Assembly: GCF_947489565.1 (NCBI RefSeq) | Contig: NZ_CANLEA010000008.1 | Coordinates: 124,001-188,000 of the forward strand | Length of the DNA stretch: 64,000 nucleotides | DNA from: an uncultured Kordia sp. | GTDB taxonomy: Bacteria; Bacteroidota; Bacteroidia; Flavobacteriales; Flavobacteriaceae | Reading direction: 5' to 3' | Shown: positions 8,124 to 15,985 of the stretch, in pieces | Position numbering within the stretch: the first letter of the stretch is position 1 | Layout: the number at the start of each line of letters is the position of its first letter | Translations under genes and position numbers: made by a program | The notes under the pieces: generated by a model | Told to the model about the DNA's origin: nothing | Seen by the model: only the letters and a program-made list of their open reading frames with translations | Databases searched by the model: none

Positions 8124-9914
8124 TTATATGTCTTCTGAGATATTGATTTTATTGATGTTTTTGATATAATACGATGGGTAGATGCCTGTTTTGTTTTTAA
8201 AGGCTCTTGAGAACGAATCGGGCGATTTAAAACCCAATTCTAAAGCAATAGACTTGATGTCATACGAGCGAAAAAGCTTATCTTCTTTTAGTTTTTCTAA
8301 GGCATAATTGATTCGTAAATTTGTAATGTATTGAATAAACTTTTGCTGCTTTTCGGAATGAATTACTTTTGACAAATAAGCTTTGTTCGTTTTTACTTTT
8401 TTGGCCACAAAAGCCAAATCACAATTCACATCCAAAAACTGTTTCTTATCTTCAAATTTAGCTAAAGCAGTGAGAATTTGCTGTACTTTTTCCTCATCGA
8501 TCGTTAGCGTAGATTTTTCTTTTTCTTTTTTTACAGTAGCATGACTAGCTTCTTTTTTCTTGGCTAGTTCTTTTAAAAGTTGATCAAATTTCGCTTTGTT
8601 TTGCTGTTGCCTATTTTTATTATAAAACCAATAGATGATAAAAAGAAAGGCTAATATGAAAATAATAATCAAAGCTGTATTGTAATTTGCTTCATTTTCA
8701 TCATTAGTATAATTCAGTTCTTTAAGTTCTTCATTTAGTTTTTTAATATCATACTTCTCATGAATATCGCTTCGAACAGTTCCTGTAATACGTTCGTTAA
8801 TTTGATCATTTTCCATGTAAAGATCTAGATATTTCGATTTGTTCTCTATATCATTTCTCCCTTTATAAATTTTACTAAGCAGATAATAAGTACGTTGGAG
8901 TATCGGATAGTTGGCTGCATTTTTTTGAGAAACAGAATCTACCTTTTTTAAAAAATGAATAGCTTTCTCATCATTTGCAAGTTTATGATAGGTAAGCCCT
9001 TTGTAGTAAAATAAAGATGGAAGCCAACCTTTAATGCCTTCTTTTATGATTACATCGGTGGAAGTATTAATGAGTTCAATGGCTTCTTCATAGTTTCCTA
9101 ACTCAGTATTTATGATTCCTTTTTCTGCAATAAAAAGAGAAATTATGTTCTTATTACCTTTTTTACTAGCTTCTTTAAATCCTATTTGATTGTAGGTTAG
9201 TGCAGAATCTAAATATGTCTTTTTTTCAATGATATCATCATTATCGATAGCAAATCGGATATAGGTGTCGCATATTGCTAGAAGCGTATTTATTTGAAAG
9301 GAAGAACTGAAGTTTTTAAGTTTTTTTCCGTTAGCAGCTTCTTCTTTATAGGCTTTATAGTTTTTCTTTAATATTTTAATGGCTCCTTTTTGGTCACCAA
9401 GCTCATTTTTAATCAATGCAATCGCATGCGAGGTTATATTTGCCATAAACTTGTTATTGACACTATAAAATTCTTGAGCTGTTGTGTAATGCTCAAAAGC
9501 TTCATCATATTTTGAAAACTCATAAGAAATCTTACCTTTCAAATAGACACAACTAATTTCTAAAAATGAATCTTTTAGTTCTTCAATTGCAATTATTTTG
9601 GCTTTGTCAATAGACTCGATAGCTTTCTCATAATTTCCGAACTTACTTTCTAAAATGGCTTTTCGTTTATATGCTTGATGTAATTCTTCTTGATCTTTAG
9701 ATTTTACAGCATTTTCAAATACTCGATTAGCATACGTTCCTGCTTTGTGAATATCTACGTATAAAAAATGATCGTATTTTTGGATAAGTTCTTCGTTAGA
9801 ATACTTAGCCAACGAATCAATTTCTTGTTCTTGGGCATATAAATTTTGTGTAGAAACATACAGGAAGCAAAGCAATAATAGCCTTAAGTAAGTTGGAGGA
9901 ATTATAAAGCGCAT
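8124..9914 (-). CDS. membrane-anchored TPR sensor / AraC-type regulator 2
   Basis: 596 residues from the ATG at 9914, chosen because it gives 'MRFIIPPTYLRLLLLCFLY', matching regulator 1; the 31 codons upstream are fortuitous. Architecture: signal/anchor, periplasmic TPR array ('YEKAIESIDKAKIIA', 'YDEAFEHYTTAQEFY', 'DEKAIHFLKKVDSVS'), a transmembrane helix ('ALIIIFILAFLFIIYWFY') and a C-terminal AraC domain ('IALELGFKSPDSFSRAFK'). The DNA-binding part is almost the same as in regulator 1, while the TPR part is clearly diverged. This suggests recent duplication with sensor diversification and a shared or overlapping operator. It stands upstream of precursor 2 in the same orientation. Confidence 0.88.
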   Translation of the reverse strand: MRFIIPPTYLRLLLLCFLYVSTQNLYAQEQEIDSLAKYSNEELIQKYDHFLYVDIHKAGTYANRVFENAVKSKDQEELHQAYKRKAILESKFGNYEKAIESIDKAKIIAIEELKDSFLEISCVYLKGKISYEFSKYDEAFEHYTTAQEFYSVNNKFMANITSHAIALIKNELGDQKGAIKILKKNYKAYKEEAANGKKLKNFSSSFQINTLLAICDTYIRFAIDNDDIIEKKTYLDSALTYNQIGFKEASKKGNKNIISLFIAEKGIINTELGNYEEAIELINTSTDVIIKEGIKGWLPSLFYYKGLTYHKLANDEKAIHFLKKVDSVSQKNAANYPILQRTYYLLSKIYKGRNDIENKSKYLDLYMENDQINERITGTVRSDIHEKYDIKKLNEELKELNYTNDENEANYNTALIIIFILAFLFIIYWFYNKNRQQQNKAKFDQLLKELAKKKEASHATVKKEKEKSTLTIDEEKVQQILTALAKFEDKKQFLDVNCDLAFVAKKVKTNKAYLSKVIHSEKQQKFIQYITNLRINYALEKLKEDKLFRSYDIKSIALELGFKSPDSFSRAFKNKTGIYPSYYIKNINKINISEDI

Positions 9915-10008
9915 AAAATTATAATGTAAATAAATATTGATGGTGAAATTAAACTCTTGATATATTATTTGTAATGGGGAATAGTATATTGTTACATCAA
10001 TAATCATA

Positions 10009-10016
10009 CAAATCTA
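10009..10016 (-). promoter_or_regulatory. -7 box of regulator 2
   Basis: TAGATTTG on the minus strand in a 20-nt block (10001-10020) nearly identical to that at 7601-7620, about 95 nt before the start codon. Confidence 0.55.
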
Positions 10017-10109
10017 ATAAAATATAACCCAATTAAATTTTAGATAGGGTTTTTTTAATTTTTTTTGAAATACTTCTGTACCGCTGCAAATATTGATGAA
10101 ATAGAGAAC

Positions 10110-10129
10110 CTACTATTGTCCAATAGTAG
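10110..10129. promoter_or_regulatory. palindrome upstream of precursor 3
   Basis: Perfect inverted repeat CTACTATTG-TC-CAATAGTAG, 9-bp arms and a 2-nt gap, ending 10 bp before the TTG of the precursor 3 promoter. The tiny loop favours a DNA operator over an RNA terminator. Confidence 0.5.
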
Positions 10130-10139
10130 ATTGCTTTAG

Positions 10140-10170
10140 TTGTATAGGCCGTTTTTAGCACATAGTTTTG
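10140..10170 (+). promoter_or_regulatory. promoter of precursor 3
   Basis: TTG (10140-10142), 20 nt, TAGTTTTG (10163-10170): full match to the Bacteroidota consensus, 32 bp before the start codon. Confidence 0.7.
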
Positions 10171-10202
10171 GTTCCAGAAATATGAATTAAAACTCAAATA
10201 TT

Positions 10203-10454
10203 ATGAAGAAAAAATTAACAAATCTTTCGTTAAACAAGAAATCAGTATCAAACTTAAGTGGAGTACAAAACGTTTACGGTGGATCAAAACAATTAGACAC
10301 AATTTCTTGTGTACCTTATGGAATTTGTTGTCCAACACATGATACAGCGTGCCCAACAAACACTTGTGGAGGAACAGGAAATGTTTTAACAGCAGACTGT
10401 AACACAAACCAAGAAGGTTGTACCGTTCCTACCTTTTCAGAAGTTCTTTGCTAA
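10203..10454 (+). CDS. GG-leader, Cys-rich precursor peptide 3
   Basis: An 83-residue precursor on the opposite strand to its neighbours. Its leader 'MKKKLTNLSLNKKSVSNLSG' ending 'NVYGG' is of the other common Bacteroidota type (L-x-L-N-K-K-x-x-S-N-L) and unlike the other precursors in this block. The ~56-residue core has eight Cys, including 'YGICCPTHDTACPTNTCGG', and ends 'SEVLC'. It has its own well-formed promoter with a palindrome just upstream, diverges from regulator 2, and converges on precursor 4 with a shared terminator. It lacks an adjacent regulator of its own, so regulator 2 (divergent) or another module may control it. Confidence 0.75.
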   Translation: MKKKLTNLSLNKKSVSNLSGVQNVYGGSKQLDTISCVPYGICCPTHDTACPTNTCGGTGNVLTADCNTNQEGCTVPTFSEVLC

Positions 10455-10486
10455 CAACGCGGTAATTAGGTTTTAGGGTATTAAAA

Positions 10487-10511
10487 AAGCCTGCATTGGG
10501 AGTGCAGGCTT
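10487..10511. terminator. bidirectional terminator between precursors 3 and 4
   Basis: Stem AAGCCTGCA / TGCAGGCTT with A-rich and T-rich flanks, placed between two convergent genes. Confidence 0.85.
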
Positions 10512-10534
10512 CTATTTTTTTAATAAGCAATTTA

Positions 10535-10777
10535 TTAACCACAAGCGCCAGTTGGAAATCCTCCACAATCGTTAGTTGCAGGTTTTGTTGTTAAGGTTAC
10601 GCAGTCAGTTTCTACATACGTAGTACATTCTTCTGTTAATTCATCAATACATGGATCAGATTTAGGACATGTATTATCAGTATTACAGCCTAATGTAAGT
10701 CCACCTTTAATTTTATATAAAGTATTCATACTTGCTATTTTACTCTTCCCTAAATTTAATTTACGTTTTTTCTTCAT
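10535..10777 (-). CDS. GG-leader, Cys-rich precursor peptide 4
   Basis: An 80-residue precursor: leader 'MKKKRKLNLGKSKIASMN' with 'YKIKGG' at residues 21-26. The core has seven Cys in ~54 residues ('GCNTDNTCPKSDPC', 'EECTTYVETDC') ending 'FPTGACG'. It lies 106 bp downstream of regulator 3 on the same strand, with a small hairpin (CTACAAT / ATTGTAG, near 10853-10872) in between, repeating the regulator-then-peptide layout. It is rich in Thr next to Cys, which suits (methyl)lanthionine formation, but no modification can be proven from sequence. Confidence 0.75.
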   Translation of the reverse strand: MKKKRKLNLGKSKIASMNTLYKIKGGLTLGCNTDNTCPKSDPCIDELTEECTTYVETDCVTLTTKPATNDCGGFPTGACG

Positions 10778-10883
10778 TGCGATATAGTTTTAAAAATTTT
10801 GAGTGTGAAAATAAGAGTTTGACCAATTTTCACAAAAGAAACATAACTACAATACGACAATTGTAGCATCTTTAAATGTCTTC

Positions 10884-12626
10884 TTAGCTATTGATTTTAT
10901 TGATATTTTTGATATAATACGATGGGTAAATCCCTGTGTTTTTTACAAAGGCTCTGGAAAACATATCGGAAGACTTAAAACCAGATTCTTCCGCAATTGA
11001 TTTAATGTCATATGAGCGAAAAACAGGATCGTCTTTCAATCGTTCTAATGCGTAGTCGATTCGTAAATTTCTGATATAATCAATAAACTTTAATTGTTTG
11101 TGTTCGTGAATTATTTTAGATAAATACGTCTTATTAGTTTTTGCTTTTTTAGCCACAAATGCTAAATCACAATTTTTATTTCTGTACCATTCTTTTTCTT
11201 CAAACTTCTCCAAAGCTTTTAAAACTTGGATCACTTTCTCATCATCAATAGTTATAGCATTTTTAGTTTTTTCATTAGTTATTTTGAATGATTGCTTTTC
11301 TTCAAGTTGTTTTACCAATTTATCAAAGGCAACTTTGTTTTTCTGTTTCTGTTTTCTGTAAAAAAGAAAAAATACAACCAATACAATTACTAATAAGCCA
11401 ATCACGATCATGGCCTTTTTATTTGATTTTTTGATATATGATATTTCACCATCTAGAATATCTAAATCGTATATATTGTGAATGTCGTCTCGTACTTCCT
11501 GTGAAATTTGTGCATTAATACGTTGATTTTCTATATATAAATTTTGATATTTTGATACATTATCTGTATCATTAAGTTCTTTATATATTCCAATTAGCGA
11601 ATAATAAGCTCCTTGAAGCATTCGATAATTTGAGCTATTTTTTGTCGAGATAGAATCTGCTTTTTTAAAATATTTAATAGCAGCATCCAATTCATTTAAT
11701 TTTTTGTGACTTCGACCCTTATAATAATATAAAGCCGTCAACGAACTTGGTTCTTTATAGTCTTGTATTTTTGAAGAAGCTGTATTTAATTCAATAAGTG
11801 CTTTATCATAATTTCCTCGTTCTTCTTCTATAATTCCAGCATTGATTATAAAACTAATTTCATAAGATTTATTTTTTTCTTCAATGGCTTCCTTAAACCC
11901 TATACTATTATAATCAGCAGCAATATTTAATAAAGAGTCTTTTTTGCTAGGACTTTTGATGGCATATTTTACATAAGCGCTGCTAATTCCTAATAAGCAA
12001 GATGGTCTGAAATCACGAGAAAAATTGTCACTTCGTTCTATTTTTGGAGTGTTTTCGTAATGATGTAAACATTTTGAAAGTATTTCTATACAAGATTCGT
12101 GATCGCCAAGATTATTTTTGATTAAAGCAATATTGGAAGAAATCACATTCATGAGATATTCTTGCTCTTCTTTTTTATAATAATCATAAGCAACAGTATA
12201 GTTTTTAAAAGCTTTTTTGTATTGCCCCGTAGAAAAAAGAATATTTGCTTTTGTAAATTTCGAGTATATTCCTGAAGCTATTAGTTTGGAATCTTGTTTA
12301 GCTAAAGAAATAGCTTTATCTATATATTCAAATGCTTTATCCGTATTTCCAAGCTCGGATTCAAGTTTAGCAAACATATTATAAGCACCAATAGTTGTAG
12401 CAGTGTTATTATTCTCTTTAGAGATTAAAAGTCCTTGTTCGGCATATACTCTTGCTAGTGAAGGGTTTTTAAATAAAGAGGTATTAAACTTATTGTATAG
12501 TTCGTTAAAAGAGTAGTCGCGTAACGAATCGCTCTTTTGCTCTTGAGAAAACACAGTTGTAGAAAAAACACATGCGTACAAAAGTAAAAATCGAAATAAA
12601 AATTTGGGGGATAATGAAAACTGCAT
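10884..12626 (-). CDS. membrane-anchored TPR sensor / AraC-type regulator 3
   Basis: 580 residues: signal/anchor ('FLFRFLLLYACVFSTTVFSQ'), TPR array ('TDKAFEYIDKAISLAKQD', 'YKKAFKNYTVAYDYYKKE', 'LDAAIKYFKKADSISTK'), transmembrane helix ('AMIVIGLLVIVLVVFFLFY') and AraC DNA-binding domain ('NKTYLSKIIHEHKQLKF', 'IAEESGFKSSDMFSRAF', 'GIYPSYYIKNINKIN'). It is the same family as regulators 1 and 2 but more distant in both halves. It is upstream of precursor 4. Its promoter block resembles those of regulators 1 and 2. Confidence 0.88.
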   Translation of the reverse strand: MQFSLSPKFLFRFLLLYACVFSTTVFSQEQKSDSLRDYSFNELYNKFNTSLFKNPSLARVYAEQGLLISKENNNTATTIGAYNMFAKLESELGNTDKAFEYIDKAISLAKQDSKLIASGIYSKFTKANILFSTGQYKKAFKNYTVAYDYYKKEEQEYLMNVISSNIALIKNNLGDHESCIEILSKCLHHYENTPKIERSDNFSRDFRPSCLLGISSAYVKYAIKSPSKKDSLLNIAADYNSIGFKEAIEEKNKSYEISFIINAGIIEEERGNYDKALIELNTASSKIQDYKEPSSLTALYYYKGRSHKKLNELDAAIKYFKKADSISTKNSSNYRMLQGAYYSLIGIYKELNDTDNVSKYQNLYIENQRINAQISQEVRDDIHNIYDLDILDGEISYIKKSNKKAMIVIGLLVIVLVVFFLFYRKQKQKNKVAFDKLVKQLEEKQSFKITNEKTKNAITIDDEKVIQVLKALEKFEEKEWYRNKNCDLAFVAKKAKTNKTYLSKIIHEHKQLKFIDYIRNLRIDYALERLKDDPVFRSYDIKSIAEESGFKSSDMFSRAFVKNTGIYPSYYIKNINKINS

Positions 12627-12721
12627 GAAATTAGAATATGAAAATAAATATTGAGAATGAAATTAAACACTGATGCATTATATGTGGTAGGAATCAGTAT
12701 AATGTTACATCAATAATTATG

Positions 12722-12729
12722 CAAATCTA
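12722..12729 (-). promoter_or_regulatory. -7 box of regulator 3
   Basis: TAGATTTG on the minus strand about 96 nt before the start codon, in a block shared with regulator 2, including the downstream ATTGATGTAACA. Confidence 0.55.
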
Positions 12730-12872
12730 ATAAAATATTGAGGAACTAAGTTTTTTAAGAAGTTGTAGGAAAGTTATATAGAATGTTTCAAGACTTATAA
12801 AAATTAAAAGTATCCGAGAATTTATAGGTGTTGAGTGCAAGTTTGTAGTGTTGTAGGGAATATTTTATGATA
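12730..12872. other. intergenic, nothing recognised
   Basis: AT-rich, no convincing gene. It separates the regulator 3 promoter from the hairpin after the peptide triplet. Confidence 0.4.
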
Positions 12873-12917
12873 GATTGCAGCATTAGTCAACAATTGAGTT
12901 TTACTAATGCTACAATC
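12873..12917 (-). terminator. long stem-loop after the precursor triplet
   Basis: 15-bp stem with one mismatch (GATTGCAGCATTAGT / ACTAATGCTACAATC), 40 bp past the last precursor. There is no clean T run, so it could be a processing or stabilising hairpin instead. Confidence 0.55.
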
Positions 12918-12957
12918 ACATTACATGACAGTGTTTGTATGTCTTATGCTATACAAA

Positions 12958-13191
12958 TCATATAGACCCATTTCCTCTTGTGGTAACAGTTGGAGGACAA
13001 GAATCGCTATCTAACGGCGAGCAATTTGTTTTAACTGCAGAAGGTTCACAAGAGGTGTTTATGCCAGTTTCTTCAGAAAGACACCCTTCATTTTGGGCAA
13101 TCGTTTCATCGGAACCACCTCGTATAATTTGTAGATAATTTATAGGAGCAATATTTATTTTTTTTAATGATAGTTTTCTTTGTTTTTTCAT
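12958..13191 (-). CDS. GG-leader precursor peptide 5 (tandem copy)
   Basis: A 77-residue precursor, last of three tandem genes. Leader 'MKKQRKLSLKKINIAPINY' with 'IIRGG' at 22-26; the core has four Cys ('NEGCLSEETG', 'NTSCEPS', 'KTNCSP', 'DSCPP') and the shared tail 'TTRGNGSI'. The leader is identical to precursor 6. A 30-bp spacer, similar in sequence to the next one, separates it from precursor 6, showing recent tandem duplication. It is probably cotranscribed from the promoter at 13739-13770. Confidence 0.75.
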   Translation of the reverse strand: MKKQRKLSLKKINIAPINYLQIIRGGSDETIAQNEGCLSEETGINTSCEPSAVKTNCSPLDSDSCPPTVTTRGNGSI

Positions 13192-13221
13192 AATAGCAAT
13201 TGTTTTTAGTTTGCGGATAAA

Positions 13222-13452
13222 TTATATAGAGCCATTCCCTCTAGTGGTTATGGTAGGAACGGAAGTATCATCAGATGGTGAGCAATTTGTCCTTCCATCA
13301 GAAGCTTCACAAGAAGTATTTACGTCCGTTTCTTCAGAAAGGCAGCCTTCATTCGGAGCAATTGTTTCATCGGAACCACCTCGTATAATTTGCAAATAAT
13401 TAATAGGAGCAATATTTATTTTTTTCAATGATAGTTTTCTTTGTTTTTTCAT
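13222..13452 (-). CDS. GG-leader precursor peptide 6 (tandem copy)
   Basis: A 76-residue middle member of the triplet. Identical to precursor 5 through residue ~31 ('SDETIA' after GG), then diverging in the middle of the core, which has three Cys instead of four ('PTITTRGNGSI' tail, no SCPP). Loss of one Cys would remove one potential ring, so the products should differ. Confidence 0.75.
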   Translation of the reverse strand: MKKQRKLSLKKINIAPINYLQIIRGGSDETIAPNEGCLSEETDVNTSCEASDGRTNCSPSDDTSVPTITTRGNGSI

Positions 13453-13482
13453 AATTACAATTATTTTTAGTTTACTAATAAA

Positions 13483-13701
13483 TTATATAGAACCATTTCC
13501 TCTAGTAGTTCCTGTTTTACAACCTTTACAGGTTTCCACCATGTCTACAGAGGCTACACAAGTAGCTATTGGATCTGTTTGTTCAGAAACACAATTGTTG
13601 AGAGGATTCTGTGTTTCTCCGCCACCTCCTTTGATAAATTGAAGCTGATTAATTGGGGCAATGTTTACTCTTTTCAATAACAGTTTTCTTTGTTTTTTCA
13701 T
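13483..13701 (-). CDS. GG-leader precursor peptide 7 (first of tandem triplet)
   Basis: A 72-residue first gene of the triplet. Leader 'MKKQRKLLLKRVNIAPINQ' with 'FIKGG'; the core has four Cys ('NNCVSEQTD', 'ATCVASVD', 'ETCKGCKTG') and the same C-terminal 'TTRGNGSI'. It is the most divergent of the three. It lies 111 bp downstream of regulator 4, with an imperfect palindrome in between (13779-13800). Confidence 0.75.
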   Translation of the reverse strand: MKKQRKLLLKRVNIAPINQLQFIKGGGGETQNPLNNCVSEQTDPIATCVASVDMVETCKGCKTGTTRGNGSI

Positions 13702-13738
13702 AATAATTACTAATTAATGTGTCTTTTAAGTTACGTAC

Positions 13739-13770
13739 CTAAAATACTTTTAAAAAGTACTCTTATCCAA
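13739..13770 (-). promoter_or_regulatory. candidate promoter of the precursor triplet
   Basis: TTG, 21 nt, TATTTTAG on the minus strand; one mismatch to TAnnTTTG, the same position that deviates in the precursor 1 and 2 promoters. Confidence 0.45.
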
Positions 13771-13812
13771 AGAAAATATGTCGGTTTTTTAAAAAACAGA
13801 CGTGTGTTTTAT

Positions 13813-15609
13813 TTAGTTATCTTTCAGTTTTTCAAGGCTTTTGATGTAAAAAGAAGGATAGATGCCTGTGCGTTTTTTAAACGCTTTTGAAAATGATTCT
13901 GCAGTATTAAATCCTACTTCTTGAGCAATTGATTTAACATCAAAGGAACGAAATACACCATCGTTTTTCAATCGTTGTAAAGCGTACTCTATACGTAAAT
14001 CTGTAATGTATTGTACAAACTTTTTATTTTTATGTTTTTGAAGAACAATTGAAAAATAAGTGCTGTTAGTTTTTACTTTTTTGGCAACATAATTCAGCGT
14101 GCACTTATTGCTTAAAAATTGTTCTTTTTCTTCAAACCTTTTCAAACGCTTCAAAATCTCCACAACTTTTTCATCCGCAATCTTTGGCTGTTTTTTTGTA
14201 ATTTCTTTTGTCTGAATCTCTAATTTTGAATCTTCTACCTGTACTGTTTCTTGTTGCTTTTTTTCTAAAGTATTTATCTGAACTAACAATTTCTCAAAGC
14301 GCTTTTTATATTGATATTGTCTTCTCGTATAAAAGAATACAATTATCAATAACACACACACTAGCGCCCAAGCAATATATTTTACATACGCGTATTTAGT
14401 GCCCATATTACTAGATTCCTCTTCTAGTTTTTTAATTTTCATTTCAAGAGAAGGAATGTCGTATTTTTCATAAAGTGTTTTAGTAGTTTCGTCTTTGAGT
14501 AAATCATTTTGCTGATCCTTTTTAGAAAAAAGCTTAAAGTATTTTATGGCATTATTTGTATCGCCAACTTGCTCATACGATTCGCCTAATAAATATAAAA
14601 TCTCTTGTAAAAAAGGAAAGTCTATTTTTTGATTTTCAGAAGCTTCTAATGCTTTTTGTAAATGTACAATCGCCAAATCGTATTGGTGCAAACTATAATA
14701 GGCTTTTCCTTGATATAAGTAAATCAAAGGAATTTCTTTTAGTAATTTTTGATCAATGCTTTCTTCCTCAGCATCTTTTAAAATTTCTAGTGACTCATTG
14801 TATTTATCAAGTTCATAATAATTAATTCCTTTATTCATTAAAAGCATAGCATATGCTTCTTTATCATTGTGTTTAAAAGATTTTTGAATACCTTCATTTG
14901 TATACAGTAAAGAAGAATCTAAATATACTTTTTTGAATCTAGATTTATTTTGATTTTTAATGGCAAGCTTACTGTAAGCACTAGCTAAAACCATATAACC
15001 ATTTATAATATCGTAATAAGAAGTAGTTTCTCCTTTAGATTGAAAATAGGTTAGATTTTTTTTAGAAATTTCTATAGCATTTCTTATATCACCAATCTGA
15101 TTTTTTATAAGCGCAATATTGTGAGAAATCCTGTGAAACTTTGTTTGATCAGGATCATCCTTTAGCAAATCGCATACAATTACATAATATTCAATGGCTT
15201 TTTCATACTCTCCAAAATCTGCATGAATCTTACCATTCAAAAATAAATTTTTTATAATATAAATGCTGTCATTTGCTTCTTGACTGTGCTGAAGCGCTTT
15301 CTTTATAAATTTTAATGCTTTGTCTTTTTTTCCTAACGATGTAGAAACTCTAGCAGTATAATGTTCAGCTTGATGAATTTGAGATGCATTGTTCTGTTGT
15401 ATTGCTAAATCAAGCATTGCTTGTGCATACGTTTGTGTAATGATTAAATCTTGATATTCGTAATTGTAAAATTGCTCCTTTAACTCTTCAAAGGATTTGT
15501 TTTTTAAAGAATCGGGAACTTGAGATGTATTTTCTTGAGCCGACAAACAAAATCCTGTCAGTAAGAAAATGACCAGAAAGTACATTTTCATCATAGGGGA
15601 AATCAACAT
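13813..15609 (-). CDS. membrane-anchored TPR sensor / AraC-type regulator 4
   Basis: 598 residues from the ATG at 15609 ('MLISPMMKMYFLVIFLLTG', signal sequence ending 'FCLSAQ'), chosen to match the short N-termini of regulators 1-3; an in-frame ATG 21 codons upstream exists but adds a non-signal segment. TPR array ('KDKALKFIKKALQHSQ', 'YEKAIEYYVIVCDLL', 'YDLAIVHLQKALEAS'), transmembrane helix ('YIAWALVCVLLIIVFFY') and AraC domain ('NSTYFSIVLQKHKNKKF', 'IAQEVGFNTAESFSKAF', 'GIYPSFYIKSLEKL'). It is the most divergent of the four and controls, by position, the peptide triplet. Confidence 0.88.
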   Translation of the reverse strand: MLISPMMKMYFLVIFLLTGFCLSAQENTSQVPDSLKNKSFEELKEQFYNYEYQDLIITQTYAQAMLDLAIQQNNASQIHQAEHYTARVSTSLGKKDKALKFIKKALQHSQEANDSIYIIKNLFLNGKIHADFGEYEKAIEYYVIVCDLLKDDPDQTKFHRISHNIALIKNQIGDIRNAIEISKKNLTYFQSKGETTSYYDIINGYMVLASAYSKLAIKNQNKSRFKKVYLDSSLLYTNEGIQKSFKHNDKEAYAMLLMNKGINYYELDKYNESLEILKDAEEESIDQKLLKEIPLIYLYQGKAYYSLHQYDLAIVHLQKALEASENQKIDFPFLQEILYLLGESYEQVGDTNNAIKYFKLFSKKDQQNDLLKDETTKTLYEKYDIPSLEMKIKKLEEESSNMGTKYAYVKYIAWALVCVLLIIVFFYTRRQYQYKKRFEKLLVQINTLEKKQQETVQVEDSKLEIQTKEITKKQPKIADEKVVEILKRLKRFEEKEQFLSNKCTLNYVAKKVKTNSTYFSIVLQKHKNKKFVQYITDLRIEYALQRLKNDGVFRSFDVKSIAQEVGFNTAESFSKAFKKRTGIYPSFYIKSLEKLKDN

Positions 15610-15920
15610 AAAATTTATGAATACTAGTTTTTTAAGTTCAATAATAAATTGAAAGAAATCGAAATGCAACAACGCATACTTATAGCAAATGATGGAGGAT
15701 CAACGATTTTTTTACTAAAAATACCACAAAAATCTAAGTAAAAAAAGAGAGAAGCTACCAGATGCAGACTTTTTATCTACAGTCTTTCGAAAGATTTTTA
15801 TTTCTTTTCAATAGTTCATTGAAATAGAATTAAAACAACTATAGCTAAATTGAGCAAAGAAAAAGTAGATTATTACCTAATAATGATGGTAACGTAATAA
15901 AATATTAATCCTTCTTCATT
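15610..15920. other. intergenic between regulator 4 and ppa
   Basis: Holds the presumptive regulator 4 promoter (minus-strand TAGATTTTTG near 15729-15738, a degenerate copy of the box before regulators 1-3) and no recognisable gene. Confidence 0.45.
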
Positions 15921-15951
15921 GGTCAGTCAAAGTGTTTTGCCTAAATTTGCA
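15921..15951 (+). promoter_or_regulatory. promoter of ppa
   Basis: TTG (15921), 20 nt, TAAATTTG (15944-15951). This places transcription start inside the longer open frame and supports the ATG at 15986. Confidence 0.75.
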
Positions 15952-15985
15952 GCCCATTTTAAAAAAATGCATAATAATTGACGAT

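Noticed and set aside
9915-10007. N-terminal extension of regulator 2 (31 codons)
   Set aside because: It would overlap the 5' leader, and regulators 1 and 3 lack it; the internal ATG gives the matching signal sequence.
12935-13399. Two plus-strand ORFs of 62-67 residues similar to each other
   Set aside because: They are the reverse strand of precursors 5 and 6; their similarity follows from the duplicated genes.
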